Source: Acidobacteriota bacterium (GTDB lineage Bacteria; Acidobacteriota; Terriglobia; Acidiferrales; UBA7541). From it: a DNA stretch of 5,691 bases. Below, one piece after another: positions 1 to 5,691 of this stretch. The stretch is taken from the NCBI GenBank assembly GCA_003131705.1, contig PKUY01000290.1, forward strand, positions 1 through 5,691, given 5' to 3'. How positions within the stretch are numbered: position 1 is the first letter of the stretch; every line of letters starts with the position of its first letter. Made by a program: the position numbers and the translations under genes. Under the pieces are notes generated by a model. The model had not been told where the DNA came from, made no database searches, and saw only the letters and a program-made list of their open reading frames with translations.

Positions 1-240
<240 letters not shown>

Positions 241-418
241 TTAGAGAAGTGTCTCCTCCCTCTCCAGGAGAAGATCTTCTTGCGACTTGCGCCGGCGCGG
301 TGGTTCAGCCAGGCCAACGGAGATTCCTTTCCAGTGCTTGAGCATTTGTTGGAGGGGAAGCCAAGGGCGTATCGCCTGGATCACTTGGCGAAAGGCAAAG
401 GCAAATTCCCGCCAGCGG
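241..418 (-). pseudogene. Frameshifted C-terminal tail of the IS4 transposase
   Basis: Just past the TAG at 419-421, a frame displaced by one base reads WREFAFAFRQVIQAI (W codon 412-414), continues through LKHWKGISVGLAEPPRRRKS and ends at TAA 241-243 against the left inverted repeat: 57 codons plus stop from the Trp. From memory, WREFAFAFRQV and LAEPPRRRK are typical endings for this group of IS4 transposases. Removing one base (or adding two) near 425-430 would join it to the main frame. No start codon or ribosome site is evident, so it is a remnant and not a gene of its own. Confidence 0.72.
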
Positions 419-1552
419 CTAGGGTGCCTCGATTGCCTGCAAGGTGTATCCCCAGGGGGAAAGTGCGCGCGCCTGGGCCAGAACCTTGTCGGTCAACAAC
501 GCCACAAACAGCTTGCCGTAGAGCCATGCTTTGGCGCTCTCCGGGTCCTGCTTGGGCAGGTGACCGAGTTGGGCTATCTGCTTGAAGCGTTTGAAGACTA
601 ATTCTATCTGCCACCGAAACCGATACCATTCCAGGACTAACCGTGCTGGGAACTCTTTCTCTGGGAAGGTCGTCAGTACCATCACATACTCGGCGTAGAT
701 GAGCGTTTCGGGCTGCAACTCCGAACCCTGCTTGCTGGCTTTGCGTCGGAGCTGCTTGTGGGCCAGTGCGATGGCGATCTTGCTCTTGCGAATCGCACAT
801 ATCCGCACCGAGACGGGCGGTCGCTTCTCGAATGGAACCAAGGCATTCCAAGCTGCGATTTGGCCACTTCGTTGGAGGGGCTTGAGTTTCTGAAGCAGAT
901 TGAATGCGTCGCCCGCCGGGGTCTGCAGCATGATCCCATCGGGGTTCAACCGCACCGCGACATAACCGTTCTGTTCGGCGACAAAGTGGATGCCACTGGC
1001 GTGGCAATAACCCCGGTCGGCTAGAATGTGCTCACCGCGGGCCATCGGAAACTGACGTAACGACTCACCGTTCCCCGCACCTTCGACAGGACTGAGTTTG
1101 AAGTAGTCGCACCGCAGCGCCGGCCAGCGCAGGCTATAATGAATCCGCCACTGGGCGCCCGTCGGACCGGGCTCTTTGATGAGCGTCCCATCCACCAAAC
1201 GCAAGTTGTGCTTCGTGGCAATGGTGGGCTTTAGACCGCGCTCTTCAAACAGGGCGCGACACAGCTGATAGAGCCATTCCCGGCTCTTGCGCAACCGCTT
1301 AAACAATGCGACCGAAGACAGTTTTGCCAGTTTAGCCTCGTTGGCGCGCGTCACGGTCTCGCGCATGGACAGCCCGCAACCAAAGTGCAGCATCAGCACC
1401 CGCAGGTAACCCTCCTCTCCCTTATCCTGTCGCAGCCCCTTGAGCGCACCGCTCGACCTGGCTAGGTCCCTCCATTGCTTAGGGAAAAAGGTTGTGAGCA
1501 ACTCCCAATCCTCATCGGCTGCGTTATGGACTATCGCGTTCTGGACTTGCAT
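419..1552 (-). CDS. IS4-family DDE transposase, prematurely terminated
   Basis: This enzyme cuts and joins the IS ends. It has an RNase H-like DDE core. Numbering from the ATG at 1552, the first Asp is in LRLVDGTLIKEPG (D121), the second in HILADRGY (D179) and the Glu in YRFRWQIELVFKRFK (E317). The last gives the IS4 signature Y-(2)-R-(3)-E-(6)-K as Y310, R313, E317 and K324. The N-terminal part (ARSSGALKGLR to SMRETVTRANEA) is the family's helical region. An upstream in-frame TTG at 1588 would add 12 residues (product 389 aa), but it overlaps the probable promoter, so I prefer the ATG MQVQNAIVHN (377 aa). The frame ends at TAG 419-421 soon after SPWGYTLQAIEAP. The usual C-terminal tail is found in another frame (241-418), so a small indel has truncated the protein. 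All catalytic residues are kept, but activity is doubtful. Confidence 0.87.
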   Translation of the reverse strand: MQVQNAIVHNAADEDWELLTTFFPKQWRDLARSSGALKGLRQDKGEEGYLRVLMLHFGCGLSMRETVTRANEAKLAKLSSVALFKRLRKSREWLYQLCRALFEERGLKPTIATKHNLRLVDGTLIKEPGPTGAQWRIHYSLRWPALRCDYFKLSPVEGAGNGESLRQFPMARGEHILADRGYCHASGIHFVAEQNGYVAVRLNPDGIMLQTPAGDAFNLLQKLKPLQRSGQIAAWNALVPFEKRPPVSVRICAIRKSKIAIALAHKQLRRKASKQGSELQPETLIYAEYVMVLTTFPEKEFPARLVLEWYRFRWQIELVFKRFKQIAQLGHLPKQDPESAKAWLYGKLFVALLTDKVLAQARALSPWGYTLQAIEAP

Positions 1553-1558
1553 GCCCGC

Positions 1559-1588
1559 ATCATACCGGCGACACCCCAAACCAGTCAA
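1559..1588 (-). promoter_or_regulatory. Probable sigma-70 promoter of the transposase
   Basis: On the minus strand TTGACT (1583-1588) and TATGAT (1559-1564) are 18 bp apart, each matching 5 of 6 consensus bases. The -10 box ends 6 nt before the ATG at 1552, so transcription would begin at or within the start codon. No Shine-Dalgarno sequence precedes that ATG, which fits a leaderless or poorly translated message. Confidence 0.5.
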
Positions 1589-1592
1589 CAGT

Positions 1593-1609
1593 ACAAGTTA
1601 ACGCTTATG
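1593..1609 (-). repeat. IS terminal inverted repeat, right
   Basis: On the minus strand this reads CATAAGCGTTAACTTGT, pairing with 224-240. It is the transposase-proximal end, 40 bp upstream of the probable ATG at 1552. Confidence 0.88.
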
Positions 1610-1620
1610 GGCCAGCGCCC
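1610..1620. repeat. Candidate target-site duplication, right copy (imperfect)
   Basis: GGCCAGCGCCC immediately follows the right IS end and matches 213-223 at 9 of 11 positions. On the minus strand it again reads Gly-Ala-Gly, preceded by Thr-Gln, close to the Thr-His-Gly-Ala-Gly of intact KatG. Beyond about 1625 no KatG-like sequence is seen. Confidence 0.4.
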
Positions 1621-1771
1621 TGGGTTCATCGTCCCATCGTTATTCGATTGCAGGCCAACGGCCTGCTTCATAACTGGGGGTTACGCCGAGTGGCTGGCGC
1701 GCGGTCGGAAAGACGAAGCATGAATTGCGCTTTCAGCGCTAATGGGACTTTCGGCCGATGAACTGGGGAAG

Positions 1772-1855
1772 AAGACAGGAAGATTAAAGACAGGCAAATA
1801 AACAGCTTCCTAATCTTCCTATTCTCGATTTTCCTGTCTTCAATCTTCCTGTCTT
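1772..1855. repeat. 23-bp inverted repeat forming a long hairpin
   Basis: Arm 1772-1794 (starting AAGACAGGAAGATT) and arm 1833-1855 are reverse complements at 22 of 23 positions, with a 38-nt loop. The single difference (A1786 and C1841) becomes a U-G wobble in RNA made from the minus strand, so a suf read-through transcript could form an unbroken 23-bp stem. It might end or protect that transcript, or be a dispersed genomic repeat. From memory, similar GACAGGAAGATT arrays are common in Verrucomicrobiota intergenic regions. Confidence 0.8.
1808..1853 (-). repeat. 15-bp degenerate tandem repeat, about three copies
   Basis: On the minus strand the units are GACAGGAAGATTGAA, GACAGGAAAATCGAG and AATAGGAAGATTAGG, followed by AAG. 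The first unit plus part of the next is what pairs with the opposite arm at 1772-1794, so the hairpin consists of tandem units facing an inverted copy. Confidence 0.7.
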
Positions 1856-2009
1856 TATCGTTCGCTCCCTTCTTGCGGTCTTCCCTTGCGGCTTCACCCC
1901 GCTGGGGAGTCCTCGGGACTGGGAGTCTGCGGAGAGCGCAGAAACCAGCGCGCAGTTCCAAGCTGCTATGCTCCGGCCATCACTTGGCTGTGATTCATGG
2001 TCCGGATTC

Positions 2010-2774
2010 TCAGGCCGTCACTGCTTCTTCCTTGATGATCCAGTCGTAGCCCTTTTCTTCCAGTTCAAACGCCAGCTTCTTGTCGCCCGTCCGGACGATC
2101 CGGCCATCCACCAACACATGCACGTAATCCGGCACGATGTAGTTGAGCAGCCGCTGGTAGTGAGTCACGACGAGCATGGCGCGTTCGGGGCTGCGCATCG
2201 CGTTCACGCCTTCGGCGACAATTCTGAGCGCGTCGATATCGAGGCCGGAATCGGTTTCGTCGAGAATCGCCAGCTTCGGTTCAAGGACTGCCATTTGCAG
2301 GATTTCGTTACGTTTTTTTTCGCCGCCGGAAAAGGCTTCGTTCACGGAACGGTTCAGGAGCTTTTCGTCCATTTGGAGCAGTTTCAGTTTCTCGCGAAGC
2401 TTGGGAAGAAAATCCATCGCGTCCATTTCATCCTGTCCGCGATATTTGCGGATGGCATTAAGGGCAGAGCGCAGAAAGTACGCATTGCTGATGCCGGGAA
2501 TTTCAACGGGATATTGAAATGCGAGAAACAGCCCCTCGCAGGCGGCCTCTTCCGGCTTCATCGCCAGCAGATCCTTGCCATTGAACAATATTTCACCGGC
2601 GGTGACATTATAGGCTTCGCGACGAGCCAGCACCTGCGCGAGCGTGCTCTTGCCGGAACCGTTGGGGCCCATGATTGAATGGACTTGGCCGGCATCCACT
2701 TTCAGGTTGACGCCCTTCAGGATTTCGCGATCTTCGACTCTTACGTGCAGATTTGTGATTTCCAGCAAACTCAT
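2010..2774 (-). CDS. sufC: Fe-S cluster assembly ATPase SufC
   Basis: Cytosolic ABC-type ATPase of the SUF system; with SufB and SufD it forms the SufBC2D scaffold on which Fe-S clusters are built. The 254-aa product has the usual length and complete nucleotide-binding motifs: Walker A GPNGSGKST (36-44), Q-loop AFQYP (Q87), ABC signature FSGGEKKR (148-155), Walker B LAILDETDSGLD (168-179, with Asp172 and catalytic Glu173) and H-loop VVTHYQ (H205). The FSGGEKKRNEI and ETDSGLDIDALR wording is diagnostic for SufC over transporter ATPases. The start ATG (2772-2774) follows GAGG (2784-2787) at 9 nt. It lies 61 bp after sufB on the same strand. The next operon gene, normally sufD, is absent. The protein itself looks intact. 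Confidence 0.97.
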   Translation of the reverse strand: MSLLEITNLHVRVEDREILKGVNLKVDAGQVHSIMGPNGSGKSTLAQVLARREAYNVTAGEILFNGKDLLAMKPEEAACEGLFLAFQYPVEIPGISNAYFLRSALNAIRKYRGQDEMDAMDFLPKLREKLKLLQMDEKLLNRSVNEAFSGGEKKRNEILQMAVLEPKLAILDETDSGLDIDALRIVAEGVNAMRSPERAMLVVTHYQRLLNYIVPDYVHVLVDGRIVRTGDKKLAFELEEKGYDWIIKEEAVTA

Positions 2775-2835
2775 TCCGTTTGTCCTCGTACGCTCTTTAA
2801 AGAACTAATTATTCCAGATTAGATTGCTCCACAAT

Positions 2836-4293
2836 TTATCCAACGCTGCCTTCAAGACTGACGCTCAGCAGCTTCTGCGCTTCTACCGCAAATTCCATGG
2901 GCAGCTCGCGAAAAACACGCTTGCAGAAGCCGTTGACGATCATCGACACGGCGTCCTCCGCTTTCAGCCCGCGCTGCCGGAGATAAAAAAGCTGATCCTC
3001 GCCGATCTTTGATGTGGAAGCCTCATGCTCCATATGCGCGGTGGAATTCTTGACCTCGATGTAGGGGAACGTGTGAGCGCCGCACTGATCGCCGATCAGA
3101 AGTGAATCGCATTGCGTGTAGTTCCGCGCGCCCGTGGCGTCCTTCATGATTTTTACCTGGCCGCGATACGTATTCTGGCCGTGGCCGGCGGAGATGCCCT
3201 TCGCCACGATCGTGCTGCGGGTGTTTTTCCCGATGTGAATCATTTTCGTGCCGGTATCGGCTTGCTGGTAGTTGTTGGTGAGCGCAACCGAATAAAATTC
3301 GCCCACCGAGTTATCGCCCTGCAGGATGCAACTCGGATATTTCCAGGTGATCGCCGAGCCGGTTTCGACCTGCGTCCAGGAAATCTTCGAGTTCTTGCCG
3401 CGGCACGCGCCGCGCTTGGTGACGAAATTGTAGATCCCGCCCTTGCCGTTCTTATCGCCCGGGTACCAGTTCTGTACGGTTGAATACTTGATTTGGGCGT
3501 CGTCGAGCGCGATCAATTCGACAACCGCGGCGTGGAGCTGATTCTCGTCACGGATAGGGGCAGTGCAGCCCTCGAGATAGCTGACGGAGGCGCCTTCATC
3601 GGCAACGATCAGGGTGCGCTCAAACTGGCCGGTCTCGGCCGCGTTAATGCGGAAATATGTGGAAAGTTCCATCGGGCAGCGAACGCCTTTGGGCACGTAG
3701 ACGAACGAGCCATCCGTGAACACGGCCGCGTTCAGCGTCGCAAAAAAATTGTCGGTGTAGGGCACAACAGAACCCAGATATTTCTTCACCAGGTCGGGAT
3801 GTTTCTGCACGGCTTCCGAGAACGAACAGAAAATAACTCCGACCTCGGCGAGTTTTCCCTTAAAGGTGGTGGCGACAGAGACGCTATCGAAAACAGCGTC
3901 AACAGCAACGCCCGCCAGCATTTTCTGCTCCAGCAGTGGAATCCCGAGCTTTTCATAGGTGCGCAAAATCTCAGGATCGATCTGATCGAGGCTGGTGATG
4001 TTCGGTTTTTGCTTCGGCGCCGAGTAGTAGGCGATGCTCTGATAATCGATTGGACCGTATTTGATGTTGGCCCACTTAGGCTCTGCTTGCTTCTGCTCCA
4101 AAGTCAGCCAGTGACGAAACGCCTTAAGCCTCCACTCCAGCATGAACTCGGGCTCGTTTTTCTTGGTGGAAATGAGGCGAATGATATCCTCATTCAGGCC
4201 CTTCGGGATTCTGTCTTCACCGATATCGGTGACAAATCCCCATTTGTATTCCTGCTGGGCTAGCTCTCGGATCGTGTCCGTGTTGGAACTCAT
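2836..4293 (-). CDS. sufB: Fe-S cluster assembly scaffold protein SufB
   Basis: Core scaffold subunit of the SUF pathway. It accepts sulfur from the cysteine desulfurase side and assembles nascent Fe-S clusters in the SufBC2D complex. The 485-aa length is normal (about 470-495) and the sequence is conserved throughout: an N-terminal region with [11 protein letters not shown] and [15 protein letters not shown], then the beta-helix core with [19 protein letters not shown], and the C-terminal [21 protein letters not shown] and [18 protein letters not shown]. By recalled alignment, Cys395 and Glu424 correspond to E. coli Cys405 and Glu434, which are needed for assembly; His423 is also kept. The ATG (4291-4293) overlaps the regulator's stop as ATGA and has GGAG (4300-4303) 6 nt upstream, pointing to coupled translation. 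It ends SVSLEGSVG, as SufB typically does. Confidence 0.97.
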   Translation of the reverse strand: MSSNTDTIRELAQQEYKWGFVTDIGEDRIPKGLNEDIIRLISTKKNEPEFMLEWRLKAFRHWLTLEQKQAEPKWANIKYGPIDYQSIAYYSAPKQKPNITSLDQIDPEILRTYEKLGIPLLEQKMLAGVAVDAVFDSVSVATTFKGKLAEVGVIFCSFSEAVQKHPDLVKKYLGSVVPYTDNFFATLNAAVFTDGSFVYVPKGVRCPMELSTYFRINAAETGQFERTLIVADEGASVSYLEGCTAPIRDENQLHAAVVELIALDDAQIKYSTVQNWYPGDKNGKGGIYNFVTKRGACRGKNSKISWTQVETGSAITWKYPSCILQGDNSVGEFYSVALTNNYQQADTGTKMIHIGKNTRSTIVAKGISAGHGQNTYRGQVKIMKDATGARNYTQCDSLLIGDQCGAHTFPYIEVKNSTAHMEHEASTSKIGEDQLFYLRQRGLKAEDAVSMIVNGFCKRVFRELPMEFAVEAQKLLSVSLEGSVG

Positions 4294-4766
4294 TGGATTC
4301 TCCCAGACGCAATTGCCGGCACAACCCTGCCGCGCGCGTCCCTGATATTCGTCAGGTGCAGAGGCTGCATCAAGTCCGACAGCATGACTTTTTCAAGCAC
4401 GCCGCGCACAGCCTGGTTGATGATCTGCTGATTATTCTTAATCGGACAGCACGGCTCGAGATTGCAGAGGCCGGTGATCTCCGTACTGCATTCGGTGAGG
4501 GCCATGGGTCCTTCAATGGCCGCAATCATTTCGAGCACCGAAATCTCCCGAGGTTCGCGGGCCAGAACGTAGCCACCTTTGATGCCGCGGTGGGAAACTA
4601 GCAGCCCGCTTTGCAACAGTTCTTTCAGTACCTTGCTGACGGTCGAGACTGGCAGGTGGGATTCCCGGGCCAGATCACGCGCGGTGCGGAGTGGTGCACC
4701 CTGATCGCGGGCGATACAGGTCATCAAGACTAGCCCGTAGTCCGTTAGTTTCCCTAGCCTTACCAT
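4290..4766 (-). CDS. Rrf2-family SUF system regulator
   Basis: Winged-helix regulator of the Rrf2/IscR family, closest by eye to the 'FeS assembly SUF system regulator' group (LGKLTDYG start, ALTECS-type cysteine region). The helix-turn-helix is at about residues 25-60 ([22 protein letters not shown]), followed by the wing [15 protein letters not shown]. Cysteines sit in [18 protein letters not shown], spaced C-x7-C-x4-CC, a likely Fe-S site like that of IscR. I choose the ATG at 4766 ([11 protein letters not shown], 158 aa), preceded by GGGGA (4775-4779) at 8 nt. The ATG at 4787 (165 aa) is in frame but has no ribosome site. Its stop overlaps the sufB start (ATGA), so it is first in the suf operon and probably senses cluster status and controls its own transcription. 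The control logic is inferred from the family. Confidence 0.92.
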   Translation of the reverse strand: MVRLGKLTDYGLVLMTCIARDQGAPLRTARDLARESHLPVSTVSKVLKELLQSGLLVSHRGIKGGYVLAREPREISVLEMIAAIEGPMALTECSTEITGLCNLEPCCPIKNNQQIINQAVRGVLEKVMLSDLMQPLHLTNIRDARGRVVPAIASGRIQ

Positions 4767-5068
4767 CGTAGAAGTCCCCGGCCCCATACAGCACTAATCC
4801 AGTACAGTTTCAATTCTAGCAGCTGAAGGTAAAGGCTGCAAGGCTGTTTTTGGGTATGCGTTTTGCCTGACCGATTGTTCCCATCAGAAGGAACGATTAG
4901 ACAGCGGCATGGCTCATTGTTAGCATGCTCAGTTAAGAGTGATCGTTCAAAGTTGGGGGAGCCGCCATGCGGGGGACTCGTTCATGATTTCGGTTATGGG
5001 AAGAGGCAGCGAATCGGCTCTGCGGCCGGGCGCAAATTCACCTCCGGGCACTCGAAGCTTCGCGGAAT
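4767..5068. other. Divergent intergenic region between suf and the sensor kinase
   Basis: About 300 bp separate the two divergent genes. The left part holds the suf promoter candidate. A plus-strand frame 4863-5072 (69 codons) has no recognisable motif or ribosome site and ends inside the kinase start region, so I leave it out. A loose inverted pair, GCATGGCTC near 4907-4915 and GAGCCGCCATGC near 4959-4970, is visible. I found no convincing plus-strand promoter or tRNA-like structure. Confidence 0.55.
4813..4841 (-). promoter_or_regulatory. Candidate sigma-70 promoter of the suf operon
   Basis: On the minus strand TTGCAG (4836-4841) and TAGAAT (4813-4818) are separated by exactly 17 bp. The -10 box matches 5 of 6 and the -35 box 3 of 6. 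Transcription would begin near 4806, leaving about 40 nt before the regulator ATG at 4766. Just downstream the minus strand shows CTGTACTGG and CTGTATGG, a loose direct repeat where an Rrf2 protein might bind; this is speculative. Confidence 0.45.
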
Positions 5069-5691
5069 TTGACCGCGCACCATTATCTTAACAGCCTGGG
5101 ACAGCAGCTTCCGCTACGTGCGCCAAGCGTGCTGGCAAAGTTCGCGACAACCGTCCTGCGGCCTTCTGGAATTGCGCTGGTTCTCGTGGCGGCGGCCCTG
5201 GCTGCGACACTATTGCTGCGAGGACTTTTCCCGTACCCGTTTTTGTTCCTGTTTTTCGCCGCGGTGATGGTGAGCGCGTGGCTGGGTGGAACGAGCGCGG
5301 GCCTTTTCGCTGTTTTTCTCGCGACCGCAGCCGTGGATTACTTTTTCGTCCCGCCGTTTGATTCCTTCGCGATCAACGCGACCGACGCCACCTATTTTGG
5401 CGCGTTTATTGGGTGCTCGCTTGTGGCGAGCTGGGTGAGTTCGTCCAAGAAGAAGAGCGAGGAGGCGCTGAGAGAATCCGGCGTCCAGTTGGAATTTCGC
5501 GTGGCGCAACGCACGGCCGAGCTGCACAGATCGAACGCTGAATTACGGGAGAGCATGCAGGCCCACGACAAGGCGCAGGAAGCTCTCATGAATACACAAT
5601 CGGAGCTGGCTCACCTTTCGCGGGTTCTCACCATGGGAGAACTGACATCTTCGATCGCGCACGAGGTCAACCAGCCGTTAACGGCCGTTGG
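5069..5691 (+). CDS. Membrane sensor histidine kinase with DUF4118 domain, 5' part
   Basis: N-terminal 207 codons of a two-component sensor kinase that runs off the right edge. Residues about 34-123 form four closely packed hydrophobic segments (GIALVLVAAALAATLLL; FPYPFLFLFFAAVMVSAWLGG; AGLFAVFLATAAVDYFFVPP; YFGAFIGCSLVASWV). The short loops and the DYFFVPPFDSF motif are typical of the KdpD-like DUF4118 membrane domain. A long charged helix, probably a coiled coil, spans about 125-185. The HisKA H-box GELTSSIAHEVNQPL follows, with the phospho-accepting His198 (codon 5660-5662). The ATPase domain lies beyond the window. The start is uncertain: the frame opens after TGA 4984-4986 and has no ATG before the membrane segments. 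TTG 5069 is the first reasonable candidate and GTG near 5129 an alternative; neither has a strong ribosome site. It diverges from suf; its signal cannot be deduced. Confidence 0.85.
   Translation, partial: MTAHHYLNSLGQQLPLRAPSVLAKFATTVLRPSGIALVLVAAALAATLLLRGLFPYPFLFLFFAAVMVSAWLGGTSAGLFAVFLATAAVDYFFVPPFDSFAINATDATYFGAFIGCSLVASWVSSSKKKSEEALRESGVQLEFRVAQRTAELHRSNAELRESMQAHDKAQEALMNTQSELAHLSRVLTMGELTSSIAHEVNQPLTAV

Larger units (their letters stand above)
1621..2009. other. Gene-free stretch between the IS and sufC with a repeat hairpin
   Basis: Neither strand shows a recognisable protein. A minus-strand frame through 1668-1961 is stop-free mainly because it crosses a 15-bp tandem repeat (it reads KDRKIEDRKIENRKIRK), so I do not call it a gene. 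Besides the large inverted repeat at 1772-1855 there are small perfect hairpins: GCGCT-TTC-AGCGC near 1725-1737, AGTCC-TCG-GGACT near 1909-1921 and TCTGCG-GAGAG-CGCAGA near 1925-1941. None is followed by a T-run in the suf direction, so no standard terminator is evident. This is where sufD would be expected. Confidence 0.6.

Noticed and set aside
1772..1855. CRISPR-like array
   Set aside because: The units are contiguous 15-mers with no unique spacers and no cas genes nearby.
1925..1941. TCTGCG-GAGAG-CGCAGA hairpin as a suf terminator
   Set aside because: The stem is only 6 bp and no T-run follows on the minus strand.
1668..1961. Minus-strand 97-codon frame with KDRKIEDRKIENRKIRK
   Set aside because: The repetitive segment is the translated 15-bp DNA repeat, and the flanks do not resemble a protein; more likely non-coding repeat.
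1966..1998. Ten-codon minus-strand frame (MNHSQVMAGA) 12 bp after sufC as a possible sufD remnant
   Set aside because: It is too short and does not resemble a SufD N-terminus that I can recall.
1968..2678. Plus-strand open frame of 236 codons
   Set aside because: It is antisense to the fully conserved sufC; the long open frame is a by-product of codon bias.
3493..4263. Plus-strand open frame of 256 codons
   Set aside because: It is antisense to sufB, whose conservation explains the sequence; nothing recognisable is encoded.
4863..5072. Plus-strand 69-codon frame upstream of the kinase
   Set aside because: It has no ribosome site, motif or recognisable family, and overlaps the kinase start.

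Overview
The window looks like a chromosomal segment from a free-living, moderately GC-rich, probably soil or freshwater bacterium. Verrucomicrobiota is my best guess, with Acidobacteriota as an alternative. This rests on the style of the SufB, SufC and Rrf2 proteins, a DUF4118 sensor kinase with an HEVNQPL H-box, and GACAGGAAGATT-type repeats that I remember from verrucomicrobial genomes. No marker gene settles the phylum.

Layout from left to right. (1) Bases 1-223, minus strand, hold an internal piece of a catalase-peroxidase gene (katG). It runs off the left edge and is cut at its upstream side by an insertion sequence. (2) Bases 224-1609 are a 1,386-bp IS4-family element with 17-bp terminal inverted repeats (16 of 17 matching) and a DDE transposase on the minus strand. 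The transposase frame stops early at 419. The missing C-terminal tail is intact in a neighbouring frame down to 241, so one small indel has probably damaged the gene. (3) Bases 1610-2009 have no convincing gene. They hold a 15-bp tandem repeat facing an inverted copy of itself, which forms a 23-bp hairpin stem. (4) Bases 2010-4766, minus strand, are a compact iron-sulfur cluster assembly operon read as Rrf2-type suf regulator, then sufB, then sufC. The regulator and sufB overlap by ATGA, and sufB and sufC are 61 bp apart. A plausible sigma-70 promoter lies just upstream of the regulator. (5) Bases 4767-5068 are a divergent intergenic region. (6) Bases 5069-5691, plus strand, are the N-terminal part of a membrane sensor histidine kinase that runs off the right edge.

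SufB and SufC are the scaffold and ATPase of the SUF machinery, which normally works as SufBC2D. The Rrf2 protein, with four cysteines in its C-terminal half, is probably the Fe-S-responsive regulator of its own operon. The usual next genes, sufD and sufS, do not follow sufC. Repeats, the IS and broken katG lie there instead, so the region downstream of sufC appears to have been rearranged. I see no clear sign of an undescribed system. The most interesting aspects are the missing sufD, the IS-split katG and the hairpin repeat.
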